From: Nocardia spumae
GTDB lineage: Bacteria > Actinomycetota > Actinomycetes > Mycobacteriales > Mycobacteriaceae
Length of the DNA: 64,000 bases
Reading direction: 5' to 3'
Assembly (NCBI RefSeq): GCF_020733635.1
Contig: NZ_JAJFZL010000001.1
Span: 3,720,001-3,784,000 of the forward strand
Below the pieces are notes generated by a model. That model was given only the letters and a program-made list of their open reading frames with translations. It searched no databases and had not been told where the DNA came from. The position numbers and the translations under genes were made by a program. Positions 1 to 19,836 of the stretch are shown piece by piece (the stretch's first letter is position 1; every line of letters starts with the position of its first letter).

Positions 1-1
1 A

Positions 2-12880
<12,879 letters not shown>

Positions 12881-12910
12881 GACCACACCGGGTGAGGAGC
12901 CCATCGGAGA

Positions 12911-12936
12911 TTACTTGACATAATGTAGATTATCGG
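12911..12936. promoter_or_regulatory. AT-rich imperfect palindromic element
   Basis: In very GC-rich surroundings this short stretch contains TTGACATAATGTAGATTAT, with inverted halves ATAAT and ATTAT around GTAG, and ACAT-A-ATGT overlapping. TTGACA resembles a -35 hexamer, but no -10 stands at the right distance. It lies 30 bases after the NRPS stop. It could be a regulator-binding site or a promoter for a lost gene; the function is not determined. Confidence 0.3.
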
Positions 12937-13192
12937 CGCAGTGGAACAGCTGCCGAAGGCGCTCGTTGACGTTGCGCTACAGCGCGATCGGCCACCCGGG
13001 CGTGCCGGGCATTGCTCGCCGGGCCATGAGGCCCGACATCGCGAGCCCCATCATCCCGCCGGTGACATGTCTCCGCGATCCGATGAACCGAACCAGCCGC
13101 ATCTCGATACTTTTCGGCGAATCTGCCCATTCACGGGAAAATGTCCATCGGCGCTGTCGAGCCTTTCCAGTGCCCCCCAAGGCTCACGCCCC

Positions 13193-13239
13193 GTCGTCGA
13201 GTATCAATACGTCACAGTGACGTATTGATACTCGACGAC
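13193..13239. promoter_or_regulatory. 47-bp near-perfect palindrome, operator-like
   Basis: Two 23-base arms (13193-13215 and 13217-13239) are exact reverse complements around a single A at 13216. The centre reads ACGTCAC-A-GTGACGT (13209-13223), and the same core recurs at 13458-13472. The arms begin GTCGTCGAGTATC. A single-base centre with long arms fits a dimeric regulator site better than an intrinsic terminator, and no T-run follows. No target gene start is adjacent. Confidence 0.6.
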
Positions 13240-13455
13240 CCCCGATCGCAGGTCACCCGGACGGTCCGATCACCATTGCGGCAGTCGGCACCCGGCGATC
13301 ACGACTGCGCGCACACCCACACTGTCGATCGGCCGCACATCGGCAGTATCACCACTCGCCGCGCACCTCCATCGAGAGATCCGGCGGTCGGTCGAGTAAT
13401 TCGACGCCGACCGAGCCATCTCCCCTGTCGCCCCTCCCCCCGACTGTCGACCAGT

Positions 13456-13474
13456 AAACGTCACTGTGACGTTT
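13456..13474. promoter_or_regulatory. 19-bp palindrome sharing the core of the 13.2-kb palindrome
   Basis: AAACGTCAC-T-GTGACGTTT is a perfect palindrome around one base. Its inner 15 bases (ACGTCAC-N-GTGACGT) match the core of the palindrome 249 bases upstream, so both may bind one regulator of TetR-like site geometry. It lies about 40 bases beyond the 3' end of the PucR-type gene, an odd place for an operator unless a small or lost transcript started here. Confidence 0.55.
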
Positions 13475-13514
13475 TAAATGGGAGGGTTCCCGTCCTACCG
13501 CAGTTGCCGTGGCA

Positions 13515-15041
13515 TCAGGTGTGAATCGACAGTGCGATGAGCATGGCTGTCCGCTTCTCCGGATCGTCCAGATCGAGGACATGCAGTTCGCGCAATCGCC
13601 GCATCCGGTGTCGCACGGTGTTGGGGTGGACGCCGAGTGTGCGGGCGGCGGCGTTGGGGTCGCCGTGTGCTTCGAGCCAGGCCTTCACGGTCGATACGTG
13701 ATGGGTGCCGTTGAGTGAGTCGGATTCGGCCAGTTGGGCGACCGGGTCGCGGGACGGGAGCCGGCCGGTCGAGGCGACCGACTTCAGTCGCTGTATCAGG
13801 ACGCGATCCCAGGCGGTGTCGTAGCAGTGCGGTTCGCGGGGCGTGGTGGCCGGAAGCGCCATGCATTCGTCGGCTTCCTGGCGGCTGGCGGGTACATCGC
13901 GTGCGTCGGCCACCCCGCCGATGCCGGCGACGACGTCGATGTGGGCGGGCAGGCTGCCGACGATATCGGCGATCCACCGATAGGCGGGAGCGGGATCGGC
14001 GCCGGCCGGTAGCAGTGTGTAGACGGTATTTCCGAACAGGGTGCTGCGGCCGACGCGTGACCATCCGAATCCGGTGGTGGCGCGTTCGAAGGCGAGCAGG
14101 ATGCCGGCGTTGCGTTCCTGTTGGGCGTGTGCCTGTAGCGCGATCACGCGCAGGTTCTGTGCGGGAATGCCGAGTTTGCCGATCGCGGCGTCGGCGTCGG
14201 GGCTGCCTTCGATCAGTTCGATGACGAGTTCGGACTCGACTTGGCGTTCCAGGTCGGCGCTGACGCGCGAACGCAGGAGGTGCAAAGCGACAGTGTGTGC
14301 ACCTTCTCGGAGGATGGTGGCCCGGCTGGGCGACAGTGGTTCACGGCAGGAAACCCAGACCGAGCCCAGGAGTTCGCGACCGGCTCGCACGGCGGCGACG
14401 GTGCGCCCGTGGAGGCCGTGTTCGGGTGACGGCGGAATGTGCAGGGGTGCATCGGATGCGGCGAGGTGGGCGAAGATTCCCTGGCCTTCGAAGTAGAGGC
14501 GCACGTGTTCGGGGATGCGGCGGCCGAGGATGGTGTCGGATCGGACCGGGTCGGTGTCGTCGGGTGCGGTCGAGTAGGCCATCACGCGGGAGAGTTGGTC
14601 TTCGATGGTGACGGGTCCGTCGACGGATGCGGAGATGGTGTCGGCGAGGGCGAACAGATCGCTGGGGCCGCGGCCGGACTCGGTTTCGCGGCCTTCGAGG
14701 ACGAGGCCGTAGACGACGGAGGCGATCTGGCTCCAGGAGACGCTGGGGTCGACGAGCATCAGCGCGGATCCGGAGTCCTGAAGGGTGCGGCGGATGTATT
14801 CGTTCGGGGTTTCGGTGGTGCGGGCCACGATCACGGTCGCCCGGGCCTCGGCGGCGAGGGTGAGTGCCTCGGTCAGGTGTGCGGCGCCGACGGCGAGGAA
14901 GACGTCGCCGGTGGCCGAGTGCGGCCGGATGGGGTCGTGGACGGCGACGCTGTGCATTTCGATGGTGCGGGCCGCGGCGGGCCCGTGGAGTCGGGCTCCG
15001 TATCGGCTCAAGATGTTGATCAGGCGGTCCAGTTTGACCAT
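13515..15041 (-). CDS. PucR/CdaR-family transcriptional regulator
   Basis: This 508-residue protein has the PucR/CdaR plan: an N-terminal purine-catabolism-like sensor region (about 10-130), a central GAF/GGDEF-like region (about 150-400), and a C-terminal helix-turn-helix around residues 460-490 containing NAAARTLGVHPNTVRHRM. The DPNAAARTLGVHPNTV-type HTH is diagnostic of the family, which usually responds to small metabolites or nitrogen status. It reads away from a 206-base divergent gap shared with the Gre-like gene. That gap contains the distant inverted repeat TGTTGTT (15080) / AACAACA (15132). The ATG at 15041 is the only good start. It converges on the NRPS, so control of the NRPS is possible but not shown. 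Confidence 0.88.
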   Translation of the reverse strand: MVKLDRLINILSRYGARLHGPAAARTIEMHSVAVHDPIRPHSATGDVFLAVGAAHLTEALTLAAEARATVIVARTTETPNEYIRRTLQDSGSALMLVDPSVSWSQIASVVYGLVLEGRETESGRGPSDLFALADTISASVDGPVTIEDQLSRVMAYSTAPDDTDPVRSDTILGRRIPEHVRLYFEGQGIFAHLAASDAPLHIPPSPEHGLHGRTVAAVRAGRELLGSVWVSCREPLSPSRATILREGAHTVALHLLRSRVSADLERQVESELVIELIEGSPDADAAIGKLGIPAQNLRVIALQAHAQQERNAGILLAFERATTGFGWSRVGRSTLFGNTVYTLLPAGADPAPAYRWIADIVGSLPAHIDVVAGIGGVADARDVPASRQEADECMALPATTPREPHCYDTAWDRVLIQRLKSVASTGRLPSRDPVAQLAESDSLNGTHHVSTVKAWLEAHGDPNAAARTLGVHPNTVRHRMRRLRELHVLDLDDPEKRTAMLIALSIHT

Positions 15042-15247
15042 CGGTGCTGATCACGGGTCCTTTCCGAGTGCGGAGTGGCTGTTGTTGGTGTTGGAAAATT
15101 ACAACGGTGGTGAAGCAGATTGTGCGTCTGTAACAACATAGTGGGTGCGTCGGCGGGTCAATCTGTAGGTGAATCCCGGGTGCGGCGTCGGTGTGCCGCG
15201 CTGTGGTTCGGGTGATGGTGTGTTGGCGGGTCGACGAAGAGAATGAG

Positions 15248-15694
15248 ATGACCGAAATCGAAGGCGTCTGGTTGACGGAAGACGCGTATGAGCGGCTGCG
15301 GCAGGAGTTGGCGCAGTTGCGGGCGGCGCCGCACGGCAGTGGCGATGTGGACGGGCAGACCGCGGCCGGTCGTCGGATGCGGCGGCTGGAGTTGGAGGAG
15401 TTGCTCGATCGCGCGGTGGTCGGCCGGGCTCCGGCCGATGACGGTATCGCCGAGCCCGGAATGGTGCTGACGGTCCGATTCGACGATGAGCAGACCGAGA
15501 CGTTTCTGCTGGGTCGCCGTGATGGGGCCGATACCGAGGAGTTGGAGGTCTATTCCCTGGATTCGCCGTTGGGTAGTGCGCTGGCGGGCGCGCGGCCGGG
15601 GCAGGTGCGGTCGTATCGGATTCCCAGTGGCGCGTCGATGACGGTGACTCTGCTCGAGGCGGTCCCCTACGGCATGCATCTGCGGCGGCGTTGA
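15248..15694 (+). CDS. GreA/GreB-family transcription elongation factor-like protein
   Basis: A 148-residue protein. Residues 1-60 are charged and helical (YERLRQELAQLR and RRMRRLELEELLDRAVV), resembling the Gre coiled coil. The C-terminal half (about 70-148) fits the Gre FKBP-like domain: GMVLTVRF, then the YSLDSPLGSALAGARPG stretch, corresponding to the SPLG.ALLG segment of GreA. Gre factors stimulate transcript cleavage by stalled RNA polymerase; this subfamily includes nucleoside-diphosphate-kinase-regulator-like members whose role is unclear. The ATG at 15248 follows a GAAGAG purine stretch and is preferred over the upstream in-frame GTG near 15191. It is divergent from the PucR-type gene and co-directional with the next small membrane gene. 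Confidence 0.82.
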   Translation: MTEIEGVWLTEDAYERLRQELAQLRAAPHGSGDVDGQTAAGRRMRRLELEELLDRAVVGRAPADDGIAEPGMVLTVRFDDEQTETFLLGRRDGADTEELEVYSLDSPLGSALAGARPGQVRSYRIPSGASMTVTLLEAVPYGMHLRRR

Positions 15695-15737
15695 GTTCGG
15701 TTGCCCGAGACGGTTACGTCGGATTGTGAGGTGTGAC

Positions 15738-16037
15738 ATGGATTGGCCACATATGCTGCGGTTCGTCGGTGTCACGGTCGCGTTCTCGGTGGTGCTGCTG
15801 GTGATTCTGGTGCCGCGCAGGGTCAAGCGCCGGTTGTGTTCGACGTGCGGGCATTCGAATATCGTTCACGACCCGGTGTCGGGCCGGTGTCGCAGTGCCG
15901 TGGACGCGGGGTTGCTGATCGCGTGTGAGGGCACCGGTGGCCGGCAGGCGACGCGGTGCCGATGCCGGTGTTTTCTCGATGACGAGCGCCGTGGTGGCGG
16001 TGTGGGTTCAGCGCGTCAGGCGTCCGAGCAGGGATGA
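15738..16037 (+). CDS. Small Cys-rich single-pass membrane protein, unknown function
   Basis: A 99-residue protein, not recognised. An N-terminal membrane segment (about residues 7-26, FVGVTVAFSVVLLVILV) is followed by a basic stop-transfer patch (PRRVKRR), suggesting the rest is cytoplasmic. That tail has CSTCGHSNIVH, then further cysteines ending in CRCRCF: a zinc-ribbon-like pair plus a Cys cluster that could bind metal. The ATG at 15738 is used; an in-frame GTG at 15726 is less likely. It lies 43 bases after the Gre-like gene and may be co-transcribed with it. The last 20 residues are low complexity. Confidence 0.6.
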   Translation: MDWPHMLRFVGVTVAFSVVLLVILVPRRVKRRLCSTCGHSNIVHDPVSGRCRSAVDAGLLIACEGTGGRQATRCRCRCFLDDERRGGGVGSARQASEQG

Positions 16038-16248
16038 GGGGCAGGCGATGCCGAGTACTGCCGTGAGGATCAGGGCGCCGAAGTCCCGGTATGAGCCTTG
16101 AGTCGGAGTTGATCGGCGCGGCGTGGGGCTTTACCTCGGCATCAGGGCCTGTTTGCCGCGTGGGCGCGGTAGCGTTCGATCTGCAGACCGAACCCGCGAG
16201 CCCGCGGCGTGGCGAATCACTTGTCGCGTCCCGGAAAGGACGAGTGCG

Positions 16249-16599
16249 ATGACCGATTCCGGTTCCGTGATCGATGTCGAGGTGCCCGCCAGCGGCGCCG
16301 GCTGCGCCGAATGTTCGGCGGCGGGCGGCTGGTGGGTCCATTTGCGCCGTTGCGCCCAGTGCGGGCATGTCGGCTGCTGCGACTCCTCCCCCGCCCAGCA
16401 CGCGACCGCGCATTTTCGTAGCACCGGCCATCCTGTCATCCAGAGTTACGAGCCGGGTGAGGACTGGTTCTACGACTATCGCGATGGCGCTGTGGGCGAA
16501 GGGCCGGAGTTGGCGGCGCCGACCAGTCACCCCGAGGATCAGCCGGTGCCGGGCCCGGCCGGGCGGGTGCCCGCCGATTGGCAGTCACACGTTCACTGA
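16249..16599 (+). CDS. UBP-type zinc finger domain protein
   Basis: A 116-residue protein consisting mostly of one UBP-type zinc finger (about residues 18-85): CAEC, then CAQCGHVGCCD, then HATAHFRSTGHPVIQSYEPGE. This Cys/His order is that of the ZnF-UBP domain known from eukaryotic deubiquitinases; stand-alone copies are common in actinobacteria, with unknown function. The C-terminal 30 residues are Pro-rich and probably disordered. The ATG at 16249 is supported by GGAAAGGA at 16233-16240. It converges on the fulvocin-like gene, separated by a short hairpin. The 211 bases before it hold no gene I can support. Confidence 0.85.
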   Translation: MTDSGSVIDVEVPASGAGCAECSAAGGWWVHLRRCAQCGHVGCCDSSPAQHATAHFRSTGHPVIQSYEPGEDWFYDYRDGAVGEGPELAAPTSHPEDQPVPGPAGRVPADWQSHVH

Positions 16600-16624
16600 A
16601 ATATAGGCCGCCGCAATAGATTTC

Positions 16625-16643
16625 GCGGGCCTGTTGAGCCCGC
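16625..16643. terminator. Hairpin between convergent genes
   Basis: GCGGGC (16625-16630) and GCCCGC (16638-16643) form a six-base stem with a seven-base loop between two convergent genes ending at 16599 and 16644. It could serve transcripts from both sides. There is no clear T-run. Confidence 0.4.
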
Positions 16644-17624
16644 TCAGCTGCAGCGGCCGTCGCAGGGTTCGGTCCATGCGGTGCCGCAGCCACCGCGAGT
16701 GATCTCGCAGTCGGTGGCGGGATAGCAGTGCAGGTCGCTGCACCAGCCGTCGTTGGTCGCGCAGGGGCAGGCGTTCCCGGCGGCCTTGGCCGTCATCTCG
16801 GTGCGTGTGGAGGGGCCGAGCATGCCGATGGCGGCGTAGGCGCGGTCGAGACCGAAGGCATCGATAGCGGCCTTCTTCAAATTCCCCAGCTGGTCTGCGA
16901 CCGTGGCGCGGTGGCGCCGGTCGAAGGTCGATTCCTTGCCGAACAGCGCCGAGGCGCGGTCGAGGACGTCGCGCTGCGCGGCGGTGAGGTGAGTGTGCTG
17001 ACGGCGGACGTGATCGATGTGATCGGTCCACAGGGTGCTGCGCACCTCAGGGGTATGCGCGTTGAAGATTTGCCGCCGGTAGGAGAGGGGGTATTCGACG
17101 ACATGCTCGTACGCCCGGGGAAGGTTGTCTCGGTGGGCGTCTACCCAGGCCTGCGCGGATTCGTGCTCTTTCGCGGCGAACGCGGGCACGTTGCCGGTGA
17201 GGATCAGCCCGGCCGCTACGCCCGCACCGCCGGCGAGCCGCAGGAACTGCGCACGGCCGATCGCGGTTGTGCCCGCAGGCGCGCCGGGGAGTTCACTCGC
17301 CGCGCCGTTGGCGCGCCGGCGCAGCCTGCCCAGCGCATGCACGACGCGGATGGTGGCAGCGAGCCCGAGCCGGCGGGCGAGCGGGATGGCGATCGCGCTG
17401 CCGGTCCAGGCCCGTGCCTGCTCGCCGGCGCTGTCGACCCGCAGCAGCGTGGGCGCCCATTCGGGGTCGGCCCCGAGCGCGCGCTCCCGCCACCGTGTCA
17501 CGTCGGCGTCGGCGAGTGACCGTATCTCGATCCTGTCCTGGCAGGCCTCGCCGACCACGGCAGAGACGTTTCGACAGGTTCCGCATGAGGCGTCGAAGGC
17601 CAGAATCCAGCGCTGTTGGGTCAT
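16644..17624 (-). CDS. DCC-like thioredoxin-fold / fulvocin C-related fusion protein
   Basis: A 326-residue protein with three parts. Residues 1-105 look like a thiol-oxidoreductase (DCC/DUF393-like) domain with FDASCGTC near the N-terminus. Residues about 122-150 are an internal Tat-like or membrane-anchor segment (GRAQFLRLAGGAGVAAGLIL, ending in AFAAKE). Residues 151-280 are a helical region, and the final 45 residues carry eight cysteines spaced C-x-C-x6-C-x4-C-x5-C-x6-C-x7-C-x3-C, including GCGTAW. This closely resembles the myxobacterial bacteriocin fulvocin C, which I recall as 45 residues with eight cysteines. Families annotated as fulvocin C-related exist in actinobacteria. The topology suggests a cytoplasmic redox head and an exported disulfide-rich tail. 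The ATG at 17624 follows AAGGAC. Confidence 0.75.
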   Translation of the reverse strand: MTQQRWILAFDASCGTCRNVSAVVGEACQDRIEIRSLADADVTRWRERALGADPEWAPTLLRVDSAGEQARAWTGSAIAIPLARRLGLAATIRVVHALGRLRRRANGAASELPGAPAGTTAIGRAQFLRLAGGAGVAAGLILTGNVPAFAAKEHESAQAWVDAHRDNLPRAYEHVVEYPLSYRRQIFNAHTPEVRSTLWTDHIDHVRRQHTHLTAAQRDVLDRASALFGKESTFDRRHRATVADQLGNLKKAAIDAFGLDRAYAAIGMLGPSTRTEMTAKAAGNACPCATNDGWCSDLHCYPATDCEITRGGCGTAWTEPCDGRCS

Positions 17625-17954
17625 GGACCGTCCTTACTGCGAGAGAGGTGACATGCGATGACCGTGCCGTCCCACTGGATCTCATTGATCTCTTGCGGCA
17701 ACCACGCCCGATGCCGGGGCGTGTGCCGGGTCGGGTGCATCTTCGTTCACCACCGCGATTTCGGAACAGCCGGTTCAGTTTTCGGCTGACGGCGCAATAT
17801 TGCCTGCTGTCCACACTGTCCGCATCGGTAGGCACTAGGTAGTCGCCCAGAACCCCCCGTATGTACCTACGGAAAGACGCCACAGGGTGTGGCCGGCGAT
17901 GGCGCGGCTGTGCTCGGATGCGGCTGGTCTACTGGTGAGAGTCGCCCGGTATTG
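17625..17954. other. Intergenic stretch without a supported gene
   Basis: These 330 bases lie upstream of the fulvocin-like gene and downstream of the PEBP remnant. Open frames here are shadows without recognisable motifs. The part just before 17624 must hold the fulvocin-like gene's promoter; no clear -35/-10 pair stands out. Confidence 0.5.
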
Positions 17955-18218
17955 CTATCCGCGCTCGAAGAATCCGTCGATGCGGGCGGTGGCGGTGGCT
18001 GCGGCGAGTACCGCGCGCGGTTTCGCCGCGGCGACCGACTTGCCGGCCACGGTGGTGATCGGGTCGGTGAGGGCGAACAGCTCAAAGACGTACCGGTGCG
18101 GGCCGTGTCCCTTGATCGGGGCGGGGCCGGTATATCCGCGACTCCAGCCGGAACGTAGCAGGTGTACACCCGCTTCGGTGGTATCGGCGCGTAAGGCGTT
18201 GCGTGGCAGTTGTTTCAT
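17955..18218 (-). pseudogene. PEBP/YbhB-family remnant (C-terminal half only)
   Basis: From the only ATG (18218) this frame gives 87 residues. They match just the second half of a phosphatidylethanolamine-binding/Raf-kinase-inhibitor-like protein: GYTGPAPIKGHGPHRYVFEL followed by FALTDP and the C-terminal helix. The first half, which should contain the LSW and DPDAP motifs, is missing. The frame stays open upstream to about 18330 but does not encode those motifs. Intact members have about 150-190 residues; an intact copy stands at 59395-59946. It is probably a truncated gene, unless a short translated form persists. Confidence 0.65.
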
Positions 18219-18339
18219 AACTGCTGGATTGGTCCGCCCGTTGTCGAGTGTCAGCGGGTTCGCATCCCTGGACCGAGACCGCGCATCCGACTCGGCGGCC
18301 GTGACTCTGTGCGCGACTACACGGAAGGCGCCGGGCTGC

Positions 18340-18882
18340 TCAGCCGGCGGCGGGCGGTCCGTCGCTGGGGAATAGGATCGGGCTGATCAGATAGGGTTTG
18401 CGTCCCGGTCCCGGCTTGTTCTCGGCGAGCGGGGCGACGATCTCACCGAGCGCGGCCAGCATGGCGGCGAGTTCGTCGTCAGTGAGCCAGAGTGTGCCCT
18501 GCCGGTAGCCGACGGAGTCGGCGTACGGGTCCGCACCCGGCCTGTCGAGATAGGCGTTGAACTCGGCGATCAGTACCGCCATCGCTGCCGCGAATCCTCG
18601 ACGGTGGGCTTCCGGGGTCATCGTCTTCCCCGCGTCCGGTCCGATCGGACGTCGGTCGGTACGCAGGCGGTAGTAGCGTTCTACGGCCCCGCGTACTCGC
18701 TGCTGGTCGCCGATTTCCAGCATGCCGCCGTCCACCAGCAGGCCGAGTTGCCGGTAGATGCTCGTCCTGGGCACATCCGGCAGCCGCGCACACAACTCAT
18801 TGGCACTGCGCAGTCGCCCACCCGATAGCGCGTGCACGATGCGTAGCCGCACTGGGTGGAGCAGCAAGTTCGTGGGGTCCAT
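18340..18882 (-). CDS. Winged-helix (ArsR/HTH_20-like) transcriptional regulator
   Basis: A 180-residue protein. Residues 5-75 form a winged helix: HPVRLRIVHAL, then ARLPDVPRTSIYRQLGLLVDGGMLEI, with the turn and wing of ArsR-like regulators, and VERYYRL just after. The C-terminal part (about 85-165) is a helical domain probably involved in dimerisation or ligand sensing. It is divergent from the alpha/beta hydrolase gene, with only 63 bases between start codons. A tandem repeat there (18896-18931) is the likely operator, so it probably controls itself and the hydrolase. The ATG at 18882 is the first in frame. The PEBP remnant lies just downstream on the same strand. Confidence 0.85.
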   Translation of the reverse strand: MDPTNLLLHPVRLRIVHALSGGRLRSANELCARLPDVPRTSIYRQLGLLVDGGMLEIGDQQRVRGAVERYYRLRTDRRPIGPDAGKTMTPEAHRRGFAAAMAVLIAEFNAYLDRPGADPYADSVGYRQGTLWLTDDELAAMLAALGEIVAPLAENKPGPGRKPYLISPILFPSDGPPAAG

Positions 18883-18895
18883 ACCCCTAACTATC

Positions 18896-18931
18896 CCATT
18901 TCTGGTACCGTTTCCATAATTGGTATTGTTC
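18896..18931. promoter_or_regulatory. Tandem 18-bp repeat, putative operator
   Basis: Two adjacent 18-base units, CCATTTCTGGTACCGTTT and CCATAATTGGTATTGTTC, agree at 12 positions. Each contains the small inverted pair CCA...TGG. They fill the gap between the regulator start (18882) and the hydrolase start (18946), where a divergent repressor would bind. Confidence 0.55.
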
Positions 18932-18945
18932 AGAAGGACGGTGTG

Positions 18946-19782
18946 ATGCGGTTCGAGTCAGGGCGTCGGATGACGGTGTGCGGCAATGAGATCTACGTCG
19001 AAGAGTCCGGTACCGGAGATACCGCCGTCGTCTTCGAATCCGGCGCGGGCGCCGGGCGCTCGCTATGGGATCCGGTTGTCGCGACACTGGCGGACTCCGT
19101 GCGCACGGTCGCCTACGACCGCGCCGGGCGTGGGCGAAGCGGCCGGATCGAACAGCGACAGAGCATCGATGAGATGGCGGCTACTCTCAGCGCGTTGGTC
19201 GCGGCACTGGCACCGCGCCGAGTAATCCTGGTGGCGCACAGCATGGGTGGTCTGATCGCGCGCCGTGCGATCGAGAACCTTTCGCCCCGACCCGCCGGGC
19301 TCGTGCTGATCGACCCCACCCCGGAAGCCGCGCCGTGCTACGACGACTGGGGACCCACGGTCAGCAAGACCGATCGCATTCTGGCCGTGCAACAGACCCT
19401 CGCGCGCTGCCGCCCCCTCATGCGGATCGCGACCCGATCCTACGGTCGCATGTTCCCCGCAGACACCTACACCACCATGCTGACGGAGGATTTCTCCCCC
19501 GCGGGCATCGCGCGGACCCGATGTGAGATAGCGGCTGTCGCCACCGCGATCGGCGAATTTCGAAGCCGGCCACCACAACTACCCGAATGCGATGTCATCG
19601 TCATCTCCGCGAGCCGGGCCAACCGGCTTCAGGCCCGCAACTTCGACACCGTGCGCGAGTACCAGCGCCGCTACGCCGAACAGGTCGGCGGACGATTCGA
19701 GGACGCCGATTCCGAGCACATCGTGCCCGCCGAGCGGCCCGAGCAAGTCGCCGCGGCCGTGCGCCGCATGGTGGCGGCGTAG
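18946..19782 (+). CDS. Alpha/beta hydrolase
   Basis: A 278-residue alpha/beta hydrolase fold protein. VVFESGAGAG near residue 25 is the oxyanion-region loop. AYDRAGRGRSG follows strand beta-4, and the nucleophile elbow is AHSMGG (Ser near residue 102). The acid is probably in VLIDPTPEA and the catalytic His in DADSEHIVPAERPEQV near the C-terminus. No signal peptide is present, so it is cytoplasmic; the substrate cannot be told. The ATG at 18946 follows AGAAGGAC at 18932 and is preferred over the upstream in-frame start at 18856, which would overlap the operator and regulator. It is likely controlled by the divergent winged-helix regulator. Confidence 0.88.
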   Translation: MRFESGRRMTVCGNEIYVEESGTGDTAVVFESGAGAGRSLWDPVVATLADSVRTVAYDRAGRGRSGRIEQRQSIDEMAATLSALVAALAPRRVILVAHSMGGLIARRAIENLSPRPAGLVLIDPTPEAAPCYDDWGPTVSKTDRILAVQQTLARCRPLMRIATRSYGRMFPADTYTTMLTEDFSPAGIARTRCEIAAVATAIGEFRSRPPQLPECDVIVISASRANRLQARNFDTVREYQRRYAEQVGGRFEDADSEHIVPAERPEQVAAAVRRMVAA

Positions 19783-19802
19783 TCGTCGACAACGGCAGTG
19801 CG

Positions 19803-19822
19803 CCGCCCTGTTTCGCGGGCGG
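19803..19822. terminator. Hairpin between convergent hydrolase and acyl-CoA synthetase genes
   Basis: CCGCCC (19803-19808) and GGGCGG (19817-19822) pair across an eight-base loop in the 54-base gap between convergent stops. There is no T-run. Confidence 0.4.
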
Positions 19823-19836
19823 ACTCGGTTCGATCC

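Larger units (their letters stand above)
12881..13514. other. Gene-poor spacer between convergent genes
   Basis: The NRPS ends at 12880 and the PucR-type regulator on the opposite strand ends at 13515, leaving 634 bases with no convincing gene. Short open frames exist on both strands (for example 12977-13180 minus and 13141-13524 plus) but have no recognisable domain. The stretch holds an AT-rich element near 12911-12936 and two palindromes sharing a 15-bp core (13193-13239 and 13456-13474), described separately. It may be the scar of a lost regulator or operon. Confidence 0.6.

Noticed and set aside
12977..13180. A 67-residue minus-strand ORF after the NRPS with Met/Gly-rich C-terminus
   Set aside because: No clear ribosome-binding site or family resemblance; it could be decayed coding sequence but cannot be supported.
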